Shown here one piece after another: positions 1-10,223 of a stretch of DNA of 39,831 bases. The DNA is from Pseudoxanthomonas sp. (GTDB taxonomy: Bacteria > Pseudomonadota > Gammaproteobacteria > Xanthomonadales > Xanthomonadaceae). Made by a program: the position numbers and the translations under genes. The notes beneath the pieces were generated by a model that saw nothing but the letters and a program-made list of their open reading frames with translations, was not told the origin of the DNA and searched no databases. The stretch lies in contig NZ_PKDG01000046.1 in NCBI RefSeq assembly GCF_002863005.1, positions 1 through 39,831 on the forward strand. Reading direction: 5' to 3'. Positions within the stretch are counted from its first letter, which is position 1. Each line of letters starts with the position of its first letter.

Positions 1-91
1 CGCCCGAACCCATCTGACAGGCGCCCGCCCGTGGCACCGCCGCCGTTACGGCCACCAGCACAACCAGCATCCCGCCAGTCGCTCGATTCAT
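1..91 (-). CDS. Secreted or lipoprotein N-terminus, cut by window edge
   Basis: Only the first 30 codons are visible, starting 3 nt after the kdsA stop, so it is probably co-transcribed with pyrG-kdsA. The visible residues are a short polar start, a hydrophobic stretch (about residues 8-19) and RAGAC, which could be a signal-peptide cleavage region or a lipobox with Cys25. The rest lies outside the window, so no function can be given. In related gamma-proteobacteria the gene after kdsA is often eno or a small DUF-type secreted protein. A signal peptide rules out eno. Confidence 0.5.
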   Translation of the reverse strand, partial: MNRATGGMLVVLVAVTAAVPRAGACQMGSG

Positions 92-94
92 GGC

Positions 95-928
95 TTAGAC
101 CGTCGACTCCAGGAACCCGTTCTTCTTGGTGATCGAATCCAGCGCCAGCAGCGTTTCCAGCAGCGCTTCCATCTTGTCCAGCGGCCACGCGTTCGGACCA
201 TCGGACAGGGCCTTGGCCGGATCCGGGTGGGTTTCGGCGAACAGGCCGGCCACACCGACCGCGACTGCGGCGCGTGCCAGCACCGGCACGAATTCACGCT
301 GGCCGCCCGAGCTGCTGCCCTGCCCTCCCGGCAACTGCACCGAATGCGTCGCATCGAATACCACCGGGCAACCGGTATCGCGCATCACGCTCAACGAACG
401 CATGTCGCTGACCAGATTGTTGTAACCGAAGGACGCGCCCCGCTCGCAGACCATGATGTCCTGGTTGCCGGTGGACTTGGCCTTGTCGACCACGGGCTTC
501 ATGTCCCATGGCGACAGGAACTGGCCCTTCTTGATGTTGACCGGCTTGCCCGCCGAACAGACTTTCTTGATGAAGTCGGTCTGGCGCACGAGGAAGGCCG
601 GTGTCTGCAGCACGTCGACGACGGCCGCGACTTCGTCCATCGGGGTGTATTCGTGCACGTCGGTGAGTACCGGCACCCCGACCTGCTTCTTCACTGCGTC
701 CAGCACCTTCAGGCCCTCTTCCATGCCCGGGCCGCGGAAGCTGGTGCCGGAGGTGCGGTTGGCCTTGTCGAAGCTGGACTTGAAGATGAAGTTCATCCCC
801 AGCTTGCCTGTGATTTCCTTCAGGCGGCCAGCGACATCGATCTGCAACTGCATCGACTCGATCACGCACGGGCCGGCGATCAGGAACAGGGGCTGGTCGA
901 GCCCGACATCGAATCCACACAGTTTCAT
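95..928 (-). CDS. kdsA: 3-deoxy-8-phosphooctulonate (KDO-8-P) synthase
   Basis: Condenses phosphoenolpyruvate with arabinose-5-phosphate to KDO-8-phosphate, the committed step to the KDO of lipopolysaccharide inner core; cytoplasmic. The 277-aa product has the usual family length. It shows the family landmarks: an N-terminal [10 protein letters not shown] motif, KSSFDKANR near residue 60, [17 protein letters not shown], and [12 protein letters not shown] followed by FAETHPDP near the C-terminus. The ATG is preceded by GGAG at good spacing. It lies 49 nt downstream of pyrG on the same strand, the conserved pyrG-kdsA order of gamma-proteobacteria, and is followed after 3 nt by a partial secreted protein. 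Nothing unusual is seen. Confidence 0.97.
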   Translation of the reverse strand: MKLCGFDVGLDQPLFLIAGPCVIESMQLQIDVAGRLKEITGKLGMNFIFKSSFDKANRTSGTSFRGPGMEEGLKVLDAVKKQVGVPVLTDVHEYTPMDEVAAVVDVLQTPAFLVRQTDFIKKVCSAGKPVNIKKGQFLSPWDMKPVVDKAKSTGNQDIMVCERGASFGYNNLVSDMRSLSVMRDTGCPVVFDATHSVQLPGGQGSSSGGQREFVPVLARAAVAVGVAGLFAETHPDPAKALSDGPNAWPLDKMEALLETLLALDSITKKNGFLESTV

Positions 929-977
929 TTACCACTCCTTCGTTGCAGGCGCCGCGGGCGGCGCCGGTGCAGGACAG

Positions 978-2750
<1,773 letters not shown>

Positions 2751-2780
2751 TCACAAGGGCTCCGGCAAAGCGGACGTCGG

Positions 2781-3035
2781 TCAGGGCTTGCGCTCTTCCT
2801 CTTCGTCGCCAGCCTTCTTCTGCTGGCCCTCCGCGGCCTTGCGCTGCTTGGCGGCAGCTTCATTGGCGGCACGTCGGCGCGCCTTGGCTTCCGGATCGGA
2901 GGGGTCGGCGGTCTGGGTCTGGTCCTGCCTGGGCTTGTCGGCCTCGCTGGCAGTCCGGGATTGTGCAAGGGCCTGGACCGCGAACAACGCGCCGAGGGCG
3001 GCGGCAGACAGCAGCAACAGGTTGCGGGGCTTCAT
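2781..3035 (-). CDS. Small secreted, highly charged hypothetical protein
   Basis: An 84-aa product with a clear Sec signal peptide (basic start MKPRN, hydrophobic core about residues 6-20, cleavage after QALA). The mature part is a low-complexity, Lys/Glu/Ala/Gln-rich hydrophilic segment ending KKAGDEEEERKP, probably helical or disordered in the periplasm. The start was placed at the internal ATG because GAGGAG lies at ideal spacing and the signal peptide begins there; a longer frame upstream has neither. It is divergent from the gene at 3198. I do not recognise a family, and no function is claimed. Confidence 0.7.
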   Translation of the reverse strand: MKPRNLLLLSAAALGALFAVQALAQSRTASEADKPRQDQTQTADPSDPEAKARRRAANEAAAKQRKAAEGQQKKAGDEEEERKP

Positions 3036-3197
3036 GGCAGTGCTCCTCGTGGATGGGGGAAATCTGGGGGCGCCGGTCGGCGTCCCCAAGGGGCATCCCT
3101 GTCCGCGCGCGCAGTGTCAGCGCGTGCGACTGAACATGGCAAAAATCCGGCCCAGGCGGCACACTGCCGCACCCTTCGATCCGACAGAGGACGTCGC

Positions 3198-3911
3198 ATG
3201 CGCTTCTCCTTACGAATGCTCGCCGCCGCCCTGGTGGCCGTGACCCTCCTGGCGCCGACCGCATGGGCGCAACGCGCGCCGTTGCCGCTGAAGGAGGTCC
3301 GGCTGCACCAGGTGGCGCAGGACACCCAGCGCACCCACATGGGCGATGACACCATGGAACTGGTCTGGGTCATCCCGCCGGTCTACTGGCATGTCTCGGC
3401 CGCCCAGCAGCAAAACCTGTCGGACGCCGACCGCAAGCAGTTCGTTGCACAGCTCGACGACTACCTGCTGGTGGCGATGGTGCGCGGCAAGGTGGGGATG
3501 GCAGGCATCGATGCCTTCGCCGACGGCGATGCGCTGTTCGCCGACATGCGCTTCGTCGATGCGGCGGGCAAGGTTCACGCGCCCATGGCGTCGTCGAGCA
3601 TCCCGGCACCGCTGAAGAACCTGCTTTCCATCCTGCGCCCCGTGATGGCCAACATGCTCGGGCCGATGGGCGACAACATGCACTTCGCCGTCCTCGATGC
3701 CCGCGATGCGAAGGGCAAGCCACTGTTCGATCCGGCGGCCGACGGGCGGGTGCAGGTGCGCACGTCCCTCGACACCTACACGTTCCGGACGCCGCTGGGC
3801 AGCCTGCTGCCGCCGCGGCAGGACGCCACGACCGGCGAAAGCTTCCCCGGCGACTACCTCTTCAATCCCTACACCGGCGGCGCCCTGCAGGACGCCGCGC
3901 CGTCCCGCTGA
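3198..3911 (+). CDS. Secreted hypothetical protein upstream of parE
   Basis: A 237-aa product beginning with a Sec signal peptide (residues 1-25, cleavage after TAWA). The start is supported by AGAGGA 9 nt upstream. The mature region has alternating hydrophobic segments, ends with a proline-rich stretch (GSLLPPRQD, FNPYTGG), and contains no Cys pairs or catalytic motif I can name. It ends 14 nt before parE on the same strand, so it may share transcripts with it. I recall similar uncharacterised proteins near parE in xanthomonads, but this is not a firm identification. Function unknown; periplasmic or outer-membrane-associated is an inference from the signal peptide. Confidence 0.7.
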   Translation: MRFSLRMLAAALVAVTLLAPTAWAQRAPLPLKEVRLHQVAQDTQRTHMGDDTMELVWVIPPVYWHVSAAQQQNLSDADRKQFVAQLDDYLLVAMVRGKVGMAGIDAFADGDALFADMRFVDAAGKVHAPMASSSIPAPLKNLLSILRPVMANMLGPMGDNMHFAVLDARDAKGKPLFDPAADGRVQVRTSLDTYTFRTPLGSLLPPRQDATTGESFPGDYLFNPYTGGALQDAAPSR

Positions 3912-3925
3912 GACCCCCACGCACC

Positions 3926-5815
3926 ATGAGCAGCCGCTACAACGCCGCCGACATCGAAGTCCTTTCCGGCCTTGACCCCGTCAAGCGCCGGCCCGGCATG
4001 TACACCGACACCGCCCGTCCCAACCACCTGGCGCAGGAAGTCATCGACAACGCGGTGGACGAGGCGCTGGCCGGGCATGCCGGCAGCATCGAAGTCACGC
4101 TGTACAAGGACGGCAGCTGCGAAGTCAGCGACGATGGCCGCGGCATGCCGGTCGACATCCATCCCGAGGAGAAGATCCCGGGCGTGGAGCTGATCCTCAC
4201 CCGCCTGCATGCGGGCGGCAAGTTCAGCAACAAGAACTACACCTTCTCCGGCGGCCTCCATGGCGTCGGCGTCAGCGTGGTCAATGCGCTCTCCACGCTG
4301 GTGGAGGTGCACATCAAGCGCGAAGGCAGCGAACACCGCATCACCTTCCGCAACGGCGACCGCGCCACGCCGCTGGAAGTGGTGGGCAGCGTCGGCAAGA
4401 AGAACACCGGCACCCGCGTGCGCTTCTGGGCCGACCCGAAATACTTCGATACGCCGAAGTTCAATGTGCGCGCGCTCAAGCACCTGCTGCGCGCCAAGGC
4501 CGTGCTGTGTCCCGGCCTGAACGTCACCCTCTTCGACGAAGCGACCGGTGAGCGCGACAGTTGGCACTACGAGGACGGCCTGCGCGATTACCTGCGCGGC
4601 GAGATGGCCGGCCGCGAACTGCTGCCGCCCGAGTTGTTCGTCGGCCAACTCAAGAAGGACAGCGAAGTCGTCGATTGGGCCGTCGCCTGGGTGCCGGAAG
4701 GCGAGCTCGTGCAGGAAAGCTACGTCAACCTGATTCCCACCGCCCAGCACGGCACGCACGTCAACGGCCTGCGCAGCGGCCTGACCGACGCGCTGCGCGA
4801 ATTCTGCGACTTCCGCAACCTGCTGCCGCGCGGCGTAAAGTTGGCGCCCGAGGACGTGTGGGACCGCGTGACGTTCGTGCTCTCGTTGAAGATGACCGAC
4901 CCGCAGTTCAGCGGCCAGACCAAGGAACGCCTGTCTTCGCGCCAGGCTGCCGGTTTCATCGAGGGCGCGGCGCACGACGCCTTCAGCCTGTGGCTGAACC
5001 AGCACGTCGACCTGGGCGAGAAGATCGCGCAGATCGCCATCGAACGCGCCAGCGCACGACTGAAGACCGAAAAGCAGGTCGTCCGAAAGAAAGTCACCCA
5101 GGGTCCCGCCCTGCCCGGCAAGCTCGCCGACTGCATCAGCCAGGATCTCTCGCGCACGGAACTGTTCCTGGTGGAAGGCGACTCGGCCGGCGGCTCGGCA
5201 AAGCAGGCGCGAGACAAGGATTTCCAGGCGATCCTTCCGCTGCGCGGCAAGATCCTGAACACGTGGGAAGTCGCCAGCACCTCGGTGCTGGCCTCCGACG
5301 AAGTGCACAACCTGGCCATCGCCATCGGCTGCGATCCCGGCAAGGACGACATCAGCGGCCTGCGCTACGGCAAGGTGGTGATCCTGGCCGACGCGGATTC
5401 CGACGGCCTGCACATCGCCACCCTGCTGACCGCCCTGTTCCTGCGCCATTTCCCGGCCCTGGTGAACGCAGGCCACGTGTTCGTGGCGATGCCGCCGCTG
5501 TTCCGCGTGGACGTGGGCAAGCAGGTGTTCTACGCGCTCGATGAAGAAGAGAAGCGGCTGCTGCTGGAAAAGATCGAGCGCGAAAAGATCCGCGGGCAGG
5601 TCAACGTCACCCGCTTCAAGGGCCTGGGCGAAATGAATCCCTCGCAGCTGCGCGAGTCCACGATCCATCCGGATACGCGGCGACTGGTGCAGCTCACCGT
5701 GGACGATGAGCTGCAGACGCGCGGCCTGATGGACATGCTGCTGGCGAAGAAGCGGGCCTCCGACCGCAAGTCGTGGCTCGAGGCGAAGGGGGACCTGGCG
5801 TCGCTCGAGGTCTGA
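3926..5815 (+). CDS. parE: DNA topoisomerase IV subunit B
   Basis: ATPase subunit that with ParC decatenates replicated chromosomes; cytoplasmic. The 629-aa product matches ParE length. The N-terminal GHKL ATPase has EVIDNAVDEALAG (about residue 40), DDGRGMPV, and the lid GGLHGVGVSVVNAL. A transducer domain follows, then the TOPRIM domain with LVEGDSAGGSAKQARD (about residues 414-429) and DADSDGLHI for metal binding. The C-terminal FKGLGEMNPSQLRE motif is typical of type IIA enzymes. The QTKERLSSRQA segment fits ParE rather than GyrB, and there is no GyrB-type insertion. It starts 14 nt after a secreted hypothetical gene. Confidence 0.97.
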   Translation: MSSRYNAADIEVLSGLDPVKRRPGMYTDTARPNHLAQEVIDNAVDEALAGHAGSIEVTLYKDGSCEVSDDGRGMPVDIHPEEKIPGVELILTRLHAGGKFSNKNYTFSGGLHGVGVSVVNALSTLVEVHIKREGSEHRITFRNGDRATPLEVVGSVGKKNTGTRVRFWADPKYFDTPKFNVRALKHLLRAKAVLCPGLNVTLFDEATGERDSWHYEDGLRDYLRGEMAGRELLPPELFVGQLKKDSEVVDWAVAWVPEGELVQESYVNLIPTAQHGTHVNGLRSGLTDALREFCDFRNLLPRGVKLAPEDVWDRVTFVLSLKMTDPQFSGQTKERLSSRQAAGFIEGAAHDAFSLWLNQHVDLGEKIAQIAIERASARLKTEKQVVRKKVTQGPALPGKLADCISQDLSRTELFLVEGDSAGGSAKQARDKDFQAILPLRGKILNTWEVASTSVLASDEVHNLAIAIGCDPGKDDISGLRYGKVVILADADSDGLHIATLLTALFLRHFPALVNAGHVFVAMPPLFRVDVGKQVFYALDEEEKRLLLEKIEREKIRGQVNVTRFKGLGEMNPSQLRESTIHPDTRRLVQLTVDDELQTRGLMDMLLAKKRASDRKSWLEAKGDLASLEV

Positions 5816-5843
5816 TCGTCGCGCAGGACGGCATGACCGGAGG

Positions 5844-5864
5844 GCGCCGGCGACATGCCGGCGC
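5844..5864. terminator. Perfect 8-bp hairpin after parE
   Basis: GCGCCGGC and its exact complement enclose a 5-nt loop, 29 nt after the parE stop. No T-run follows, so this may be a weak or rho-assisted terminator or merely an RNA 3'-end stabiliser. Confidence 0.35.
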
Positions 5865-5916
5865 ACCCCACCACCCTTGAACATCGTGTTCACCGTGCCG
5901 GTGCGATAACCCGCGC

Positions 5917-7053
5917 ATGACACAGGAACGCGCCGCGCATCCGTATACCTTCGGCCTGGAAGAAGAATACTTCCTGGTCCGTCGCAACGGCCGGCGCCTG
6001 CGGCACATGCCGAGACGCTTCTTCGCCGACTGCCGGGAAGCATTGGGCGAGCGCTTCGGCAGCGAGATGCTGCAGACCCAGGTCGAAGTGCAGACCGGCG
6101 TGCATGACGACACCGCTGCCGCCGAGAGCGAGCTGCGCATGTTGCGCCGGACCGTGGGCGAGAGCGCGCATCGGCATGGCTTGGGCGTACTGTCGGCCGG
6201 CACCCATCCGTCCGCGTCGTGGCGCGGCCAGCGCAGCACGGACAAGCCCCACTACGACCAGGTGATGGGCGAGTTGCAGATGCTGGGCCAGCGCAACCTG
6301 CTCTGCGGCCTGCACGTGCATGTGCAACCTGAAGATCCCGGCCGACGCGTCGGGCTCATGGCGCGCATGCAGCCATTTCTCCCGCTGCTGCTGGCGCTCA
6401 GCACGTCATCGCCGTTCTGGATGGGCCATGCCACCGGCCTGATGGGCTACCGGCAGACCGCTTACCAGGAGATACCGCGCACCGGGCTGCCGCCGCTGTT
6501 CCGCGACCAGGACGAGTACGACCACTACGTTAGGCGCATGATGGATGGCCGCGCGATCCAGGACGCGAGCTTCCTGTGGTGGGCCGTGCGTCCGTCGCTG
6601 GCATTTCCCACGCTGGAACTGCGCGTTACCGATGCGTGCACGGACCTTCGCGATGCCTTGGCCATCGCGCAGGTCTACCGTTGCCTGGTGCGCCACCTCG
6701 AGCGAAGACCGGCGCTGCATGCCGACCTTCATGCCGGCGACCAGGCGATCGTCGCGGAAAACCTGTGGCGGGCGCAGCGTCATGGCTTCGATGCGGGCCT
6801 GATCGACCTCGGCAGTCGGCGACTGGTCCCGGTGCGCGAGATGCTGGAGAACACGCTGGATGCGCTGCATGGCGACATCGCAGCCCTGGCCTGCGCACCG
6901 CAGGTCGAGCGCGTCTGGCAGATCCTGGACCGCGGCACCAGCGCACACGGACAGCTGCAGCGCTACCGCGAGCGCAGGCAGGCCGGCGACAGCCACGCCG
7001 ATGCACTGGCCAGCGTGGTGCAGTGGCTTGCCGACGCGACCGTTACCGCCTGA
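5917..7053 (+). CDS. YbdK-type carboxylate-amine ligase (glutamate-cysteine ligase family 2)
   Basis: Member of the GCS2 family, whose E. coli relative YbdK has weak gamma-glutamylcysteine ligase activity in vitro; the physiological substrate is unsettled. The 378-aa product has the expected length. The family start FGLEEEYFLV (residues 11-20) contributes acidic metal ligands. It is followed by EMLQTQVEVQTGVH, GTHPSASW, and CGLHVHVQ near residue 130, then LELRVTDACT in the C-terminal half. It is monocistronic, running toward a reverse-strand EamA gene. It could contribute to thiol or peptide-like metabolite synthesis, but no neighbour points to a pathway. Confidence 0.88.
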   Translation: MTQERAAHPYTFGLEEEYFLVRRNGRRLRHMPRRFFADCREALGERFGSEMLQTQVEVQTGVHDDTAAAESELRMLRRTVGESAHRHGLGVLSAGTHPSASWRGQRSTDKPHYDQVMGELQMLGQRNLLCGLHVHVQPEDPGRRVGLMARMQPFLPLLLALSTSSPFWMGHATGLMGYRQTAYQEIPRTGLPPLFRDQDEYDHYVRRMMDGRAIQDASFLWWAVRPSLAFPTLELRVTDACTDLRDALAIAQVYRCLVRHLERRPALHADLHAGDQAIVAENLWRAQRHGFDAGLIDLGSRRLVPVREMLENTLDALHGDIAALACAPQVERVWQILDRGTSAHGQLQRYRERRQAGDSHADALASVVQWLADATVTA

Positions 7054-7062
7054 CCGACGTCG

Positions 7063-8046
7063 TCAGCGCGCCACGGTTTTCTGTTGCGACACCACGAACA
7101 CCCCCGCCATCACCAGCACGGTGCCGGCCACCTGCCACGGGCCCATCGGCTCCCCCAGCAGCAGCAGGCTGAGCACGATGGTCGATACCGGGCCGATCAT
7201 GCCCACCTGCGCGGCCAGCGCGGAGCCGATGCGGGCGACCGCCATCATCACGGCCAGCACGGGCAATACGGTGCATAGCGTGCCGTTGACCACCGACAGC
7301 GCATACACCTCCCAGGGCAACACCATCGCCTGCAACGGCCGCACGATGACGAACTGCAGCAGGCACAGCACGCTGGCCACGCTGCTGGCGTACGCCGTCA
7401 GCCGCACCGCGCCGACGCGCGCCACCAGTTCGCCGCTGCCGACCAGGTACATCGCATAGGCGAGCGCGCTGCCGAACACCAGCAGGCCCCCGAGCAGGAT
7501 GTTGGAACCGCCGGCCTGCAGGTCGTGCCCGAACGCCAGTGCGACGCCCGCATAGCTGACGAGCAGCGCCAGGACCTGTCGTCGCGAAATGCGCTTGCCG
7601 AACGCCAACCAGCCAGCGAGCGCCACCAGCGTCGGCGTGAGGTAGAGAATCAGGCGTTCCAGCGTGGCCGTGATGTAGGCCAGGCCCGCGAAGTCGAGGA
7701 AGCTGGCCAGGTAATAGCCGAGGAAGCCGAGCAGCGCGATCTTCATGCGGTCGGCACGCGACAGCGGCGCACTGCGGCGCGCGGCCCAGGCCCCCATCAG
7801 CAGGAAGAACGGAAACGCCACCAGCATGCGCAACGCGAGCAGGGTCACCGCATCCGCGCCATAGCGGTAACCGAGCTTGACGATGATGGCCTTGCCCGAG
7901 AAGGCGATGGCGCCAAGCGCCGCGAGCACCAGGCCCGAACGGCTGACCGCATGCAGACCCGGCCGCGGACGCGGCGCCTCCAGCGCATCGGTCGGCGCCA
8001 CGTCGAGCGGCTGCGCGAGTTCGTCTTCCGCCTTCGGCTGCGTCAT
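7063..8046 (-). CDS. EamA-family (DMT) metabolite transporter
   Basis: A 327-aa inner-membrane protein with about ten hydrophobic helices in two repeated halves, as in the drug/metabolite transporter superfamily. After a 30-residue charged, proline-rich cytoplasmic start, helix 1 contains ALGAIAFSGKAIIVKLGYRY, the family's N-terminal pattern. The second half ends with ALAAQVGMIGPVSTIVLSLL and LGEPMGPWQVAGTVLVMAGV, the typical EamA repeat. The start was set at the ATG 10 nt after the hutG stop; an in-frame extension upstream overlaps hutG and is not needed. It is probably translated with hutG. Substrate unknown; amino-acid or purine-derivative export is typical of the family. Confidence 0.85.
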   Translation of the reverse strand: MTQPKAEDELAQPLDVAPTDALEAPRPRPGLHAVSRSGLVLAALGAIAFSGKAIIVKLGYRYGADAVTLLALRMLVAFPFFLLMGAWAARRSAPLSRADRMKIALLGFLGYYLASFLDFAGLAYITATLERLILYLTPTLVALAGWLAFGKRISRRQVLALLVSYAGVALAFGHDLQAGGSNILLGGLLVFGSALAYAMYLVGSGELVARVGAVRLTAYASSVASVLCLLQFVIVRPLQAMVLPWEVYALSVVNGTLCTVLPVLAVMMAVARIGSALAAQVGMIGPVSTIVLSLLLLGEPMGPWQVAGTVLVMAGVFVVSQQKTVAR

Positions 8047-8056
8047 GGCAAGCGCC

Positions 8057-8833
8057 TCACGCCAGCGTGCGCTCCAGCAGGCGGCGGACAAGACCCTGTG
8101 TCCGTACCGCGCGCTCCGGCAGGTAGGCGAAGGTGTCTTCATCCATGTAGTTGAGCTGCGCCAGCTCGAGCTGCACGGTCTGGATACCGTTGGCGACATC
8201 CGCGTAGTGGCGGGTGATGTAACCGCCCCGGAAGCGCCCGTTGACGACGAAACTGTAGTCCGACTGCGCAGCCAGTTCCGCTTCCAGTGCCTGCTGCAGG
8301 GTCGACGAACAACTCGTTCCACCCGCAGTACCCAGATTGAAATCCGGCAGGCGCCCATCGAACAGGAACGGCACCACGCTTCGGATCGAATGGCCCTCCC
8401 ACAACACCACGCGTCCATGCGCCTCACGGATGCGGAAGAGCTCCTGCCGCAGCGCGTAGTGATAAGGACGCCAGTAGGCATCCACCCGCGAAGCGATCTC
8501 CGCGGGCGTGGGCGCCTGGTCGGGCAGGTACACCGGGTCGTCACTGAAACGTACGCTGGGGCACAAACCGGTGGTGTTCTGACCGGGATACAGGGAGACA
8601 TCGTCTTCCGGCCGGTTGAGGTCGACGACATAGCGCGAGTAAGCCGGCACGATGATCGACGCGCCGAGCGACCGGGCGAAGTCGTACAGCTCGGCGACAT
8701 GCCAGTCCGTATCCGGCACGCGCCGTGCTTCCGGCGTCATGCGCCCGGCGAGCTCGTCGGGTATGCGCGTGCCGTTGTGCGGCAGGCTGATGAACAGCGG
8801 CGCGGTGCCACGATGCAGGGTGAAAGTATCCAT
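8057..8833 (-). CDS. hutG: N-formylglutamate deformylase (amidohydrolase)
   Basis: Hydrolyses N-formylglutamate to glutamate and formate in the five-step histidine degradation pathway, or acts on similar N-formyl amino acids. The 258-aa product has the family signatures: LFISLPHNGTRIP (about residues 13-25), PDTDWHVAELYDFARSLGA, YSRYVVDLNRPEDD, LYPGQNTTGLCP, and a C-terminal FRGGYITRHYAD segment. No hutU, hutH or hutI lies nearby, so histidine degradation genes must be elsewhere or the enzyme works alone. It precedes the EamA gene by 10 nt, which suggests a shared transcript. Confidence 0.9.
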   Translation of the reverse strand: MDTFTLHRGTAPLFISLPHNGTRIPDELAGRMTPEARRVPDTDWHVAELYDFARSLGASIIVPAYSRYVVDLNRPEDDVSLYPGQNTTGLCPSVRFSDDPVYLPDQAPTPAEIASRVDAYWRPYHYALRQELFRIREAHGRVVLWEGHSIRSVVPFLFDGRLPDFNLGTAGGTSCSSTLQQALEAELAAQSDYSFVVNGRFRGGYITRHYADVANGIQTVQLELAQLNYMDEDTFAYLPERAVRTQGLVRRLLERTLA

Positions 8834-8867
8834 GCCGCCATTGTATCGCCGTGCCCCATCGACCCGA

Positions 8868-10223
8868 TCAGCGCATCAGCACGACTTCCTCGGCGCTGGT
8901 GGGGTGGATGGCGACCGTGTCGTGCAGGTCGGCCAGCGTGATGCCCTTCTTCAGCGCCACCGCGAAGCCTTGCAGCATCTCGTCCGCGCCTTCGCCGAGC
9001 AGGTGCAGGCCCACGACGCGCTTGTCCTCGCCCACGCAGACCAGCTTGAACAGGCTGCGCTGCGGCGAATCCGCCAGTGCGTGCAGCATCGGCCTGAAAC
9101 GGGTGGTGAGTACCGTCACCGCATCGCCATGCTGCGCGCGCGCCTCGGCTTCGGTCAGCCCGACCCGCCCTACCGGCGGATGCGAGAACACGACCGTCGG
9201 AATCTGCGCATAGTCGAGCCGCGCATCGGGCTGGCCACCGAACAGGCGGTCCATCAGCCGCCGTGCGGCCGCGATGGCGACCGGCGTCAATGCCGCCTGC
9301 CCGGTGACGTCGCCGACGGCATGGATGCCAGGGACGCGGGTGTCCTGGCGTGCGTCCACCGGCACGAACCCCTTCGAGTCCAGCGCCACGCCGGCGACGT
9401 CCAGCCCCAGGTCCTGCGTCGACGCGCGCCGTCCCGTGGCGAAGAGCACCGTATCGAAGCGATCGGTACGCGTGCCGTCCTCCGCCAGCACCACGACGCC
9501 GTCGCCGGGCGCGCGCTCGAGCGCCGCCACCGCGTGGCCGAACTGCAGCCGCACGCCGTGCTGGCGCATGTCCGCCGCCAGCTCGTCGCTGATCTGCGCA
9601 TCGAAACCGTCGAGCAGCCGCGGCCCGCGCACGAACACCTCCACCTGGCTGCCCAGCGCCTGCAGCACGCCCGCCAGTTCGACCGCCACGTAGCCGCCGC
9701 CGATGATTGCCACGCGCGGTGGCGCGGCGCACAGGTTGAAGAAATCATCGGACACCTTGCCCAGTTCGGCTCCAGGGATATCCGGCCGGACGGGATGGCC
9801 GCCGGTCGCGATCAGCAGATGCTTTGCACTGAGTGCCACGCCATCGGCATTGACCACGGTGTGGGCGTCCAGCAAGCGACCGCGGCAGGGCATCAGCACG
9901 ATGCCGCTCTCGTCGAGCCGCTTCATGTAACTGGCATGGATGCCGGCGATGTAGCGCTGGCGATGGACGATGAATTCCCTCCAGTCCAGCGTCGGCGGCG
10001 CCGTATCGAAGCCAAGCGAGGCCGCCATCGCGATGCGCTGCGACAACTCGGCGGCCAGCCACATCGCCTTCTTCGGTACGCAACCCACGTTCACGCAGGT
10101 GCCGCCCAGCGCGTTCGGTTCCAGCAGCGCCACCTTCGCGCCGTACGAGGCGGCGCGGAACGCACCCGCGAGTCCGCCGGAACCGCCACCGATCACGATC
10201 AGGTCGAACGCCTGCGGCTTCAT
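8868..10223 (-). CDS. gor: Glutathione-disulfide reductase
   Basis: FAD- and NADPH-dependent reduction of glutathione disulfide; cytoplasmic redox homeostasis. The 451-aa product matches Gor length. It starts with the FAD-binding GGGSGGLAGA (about residues 12-21), then the redox-active disulfide in GGTCVNVGCVPKK (Cys43 and Cys48). The NAD(P) Rossmann motif is AIIGGGYVAVELAG. The second FAD motif lies in VPGIHAVGDVTG. The C-terminal dimer-interface His-Glu pair is in VAIHPTSAEE. Its ATG overlaps the stop of the upstream DadA-like gene by 4 nt (ATGA), so the two are translationally coupled. Confidence 0.93.
   Translation of the reverse strand: MKPQAFDLIVIGGGSGGLAGAFRAASYGAKVALLEPNALGGTCVNVGCVPKKAMWLAAELSQRIAMAASLGFDTAPPTLDWREFIVHRQRYIAGIHASYMKRLDESGIVLMPCRGRLLDAHTVVNADGVALSAKHLLIATGGHPVRPDIPGAELGKVSDDFFNLCAAPPRVAIIGGGYVAVELAGVLQALGSQVEVFVRGPRLLDGFDAQISDELAADMRQHGVRLQFGHAVAALERAPGDGVVVLAEDGTRTDRFDTVLFATGRRASTQDLGLDVAGVALDSKGFVPVDARQDTRVPGIHAVGDVTGQAALTPVAIAAARRLMDRLFGGQPDARLDYAQIPTVVFSHPPVGRVGLTEAEARAQHGDAVTVLTTRFRPMLHALADSPQRSLFKLVCVGEDKRVVGLHLLGEGADEMLQGFAVALKKGITLADLHDTVAIHPTSAEEVVLMR

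Noticed and set aside
5844..5864. Hairpin after parE as a classical intrinsic terminator
   Set aside because: Stem is perfect but no T-run follows on either strand; kept only as a weak candidate.
3869..6043. Very long open frame antisense to parE
   Set aside because: Mirrors the codon structure of parE in GC-rich DNA; no family resemblance, His/Ala/Gln/Val/Asp-rich artefact composition.
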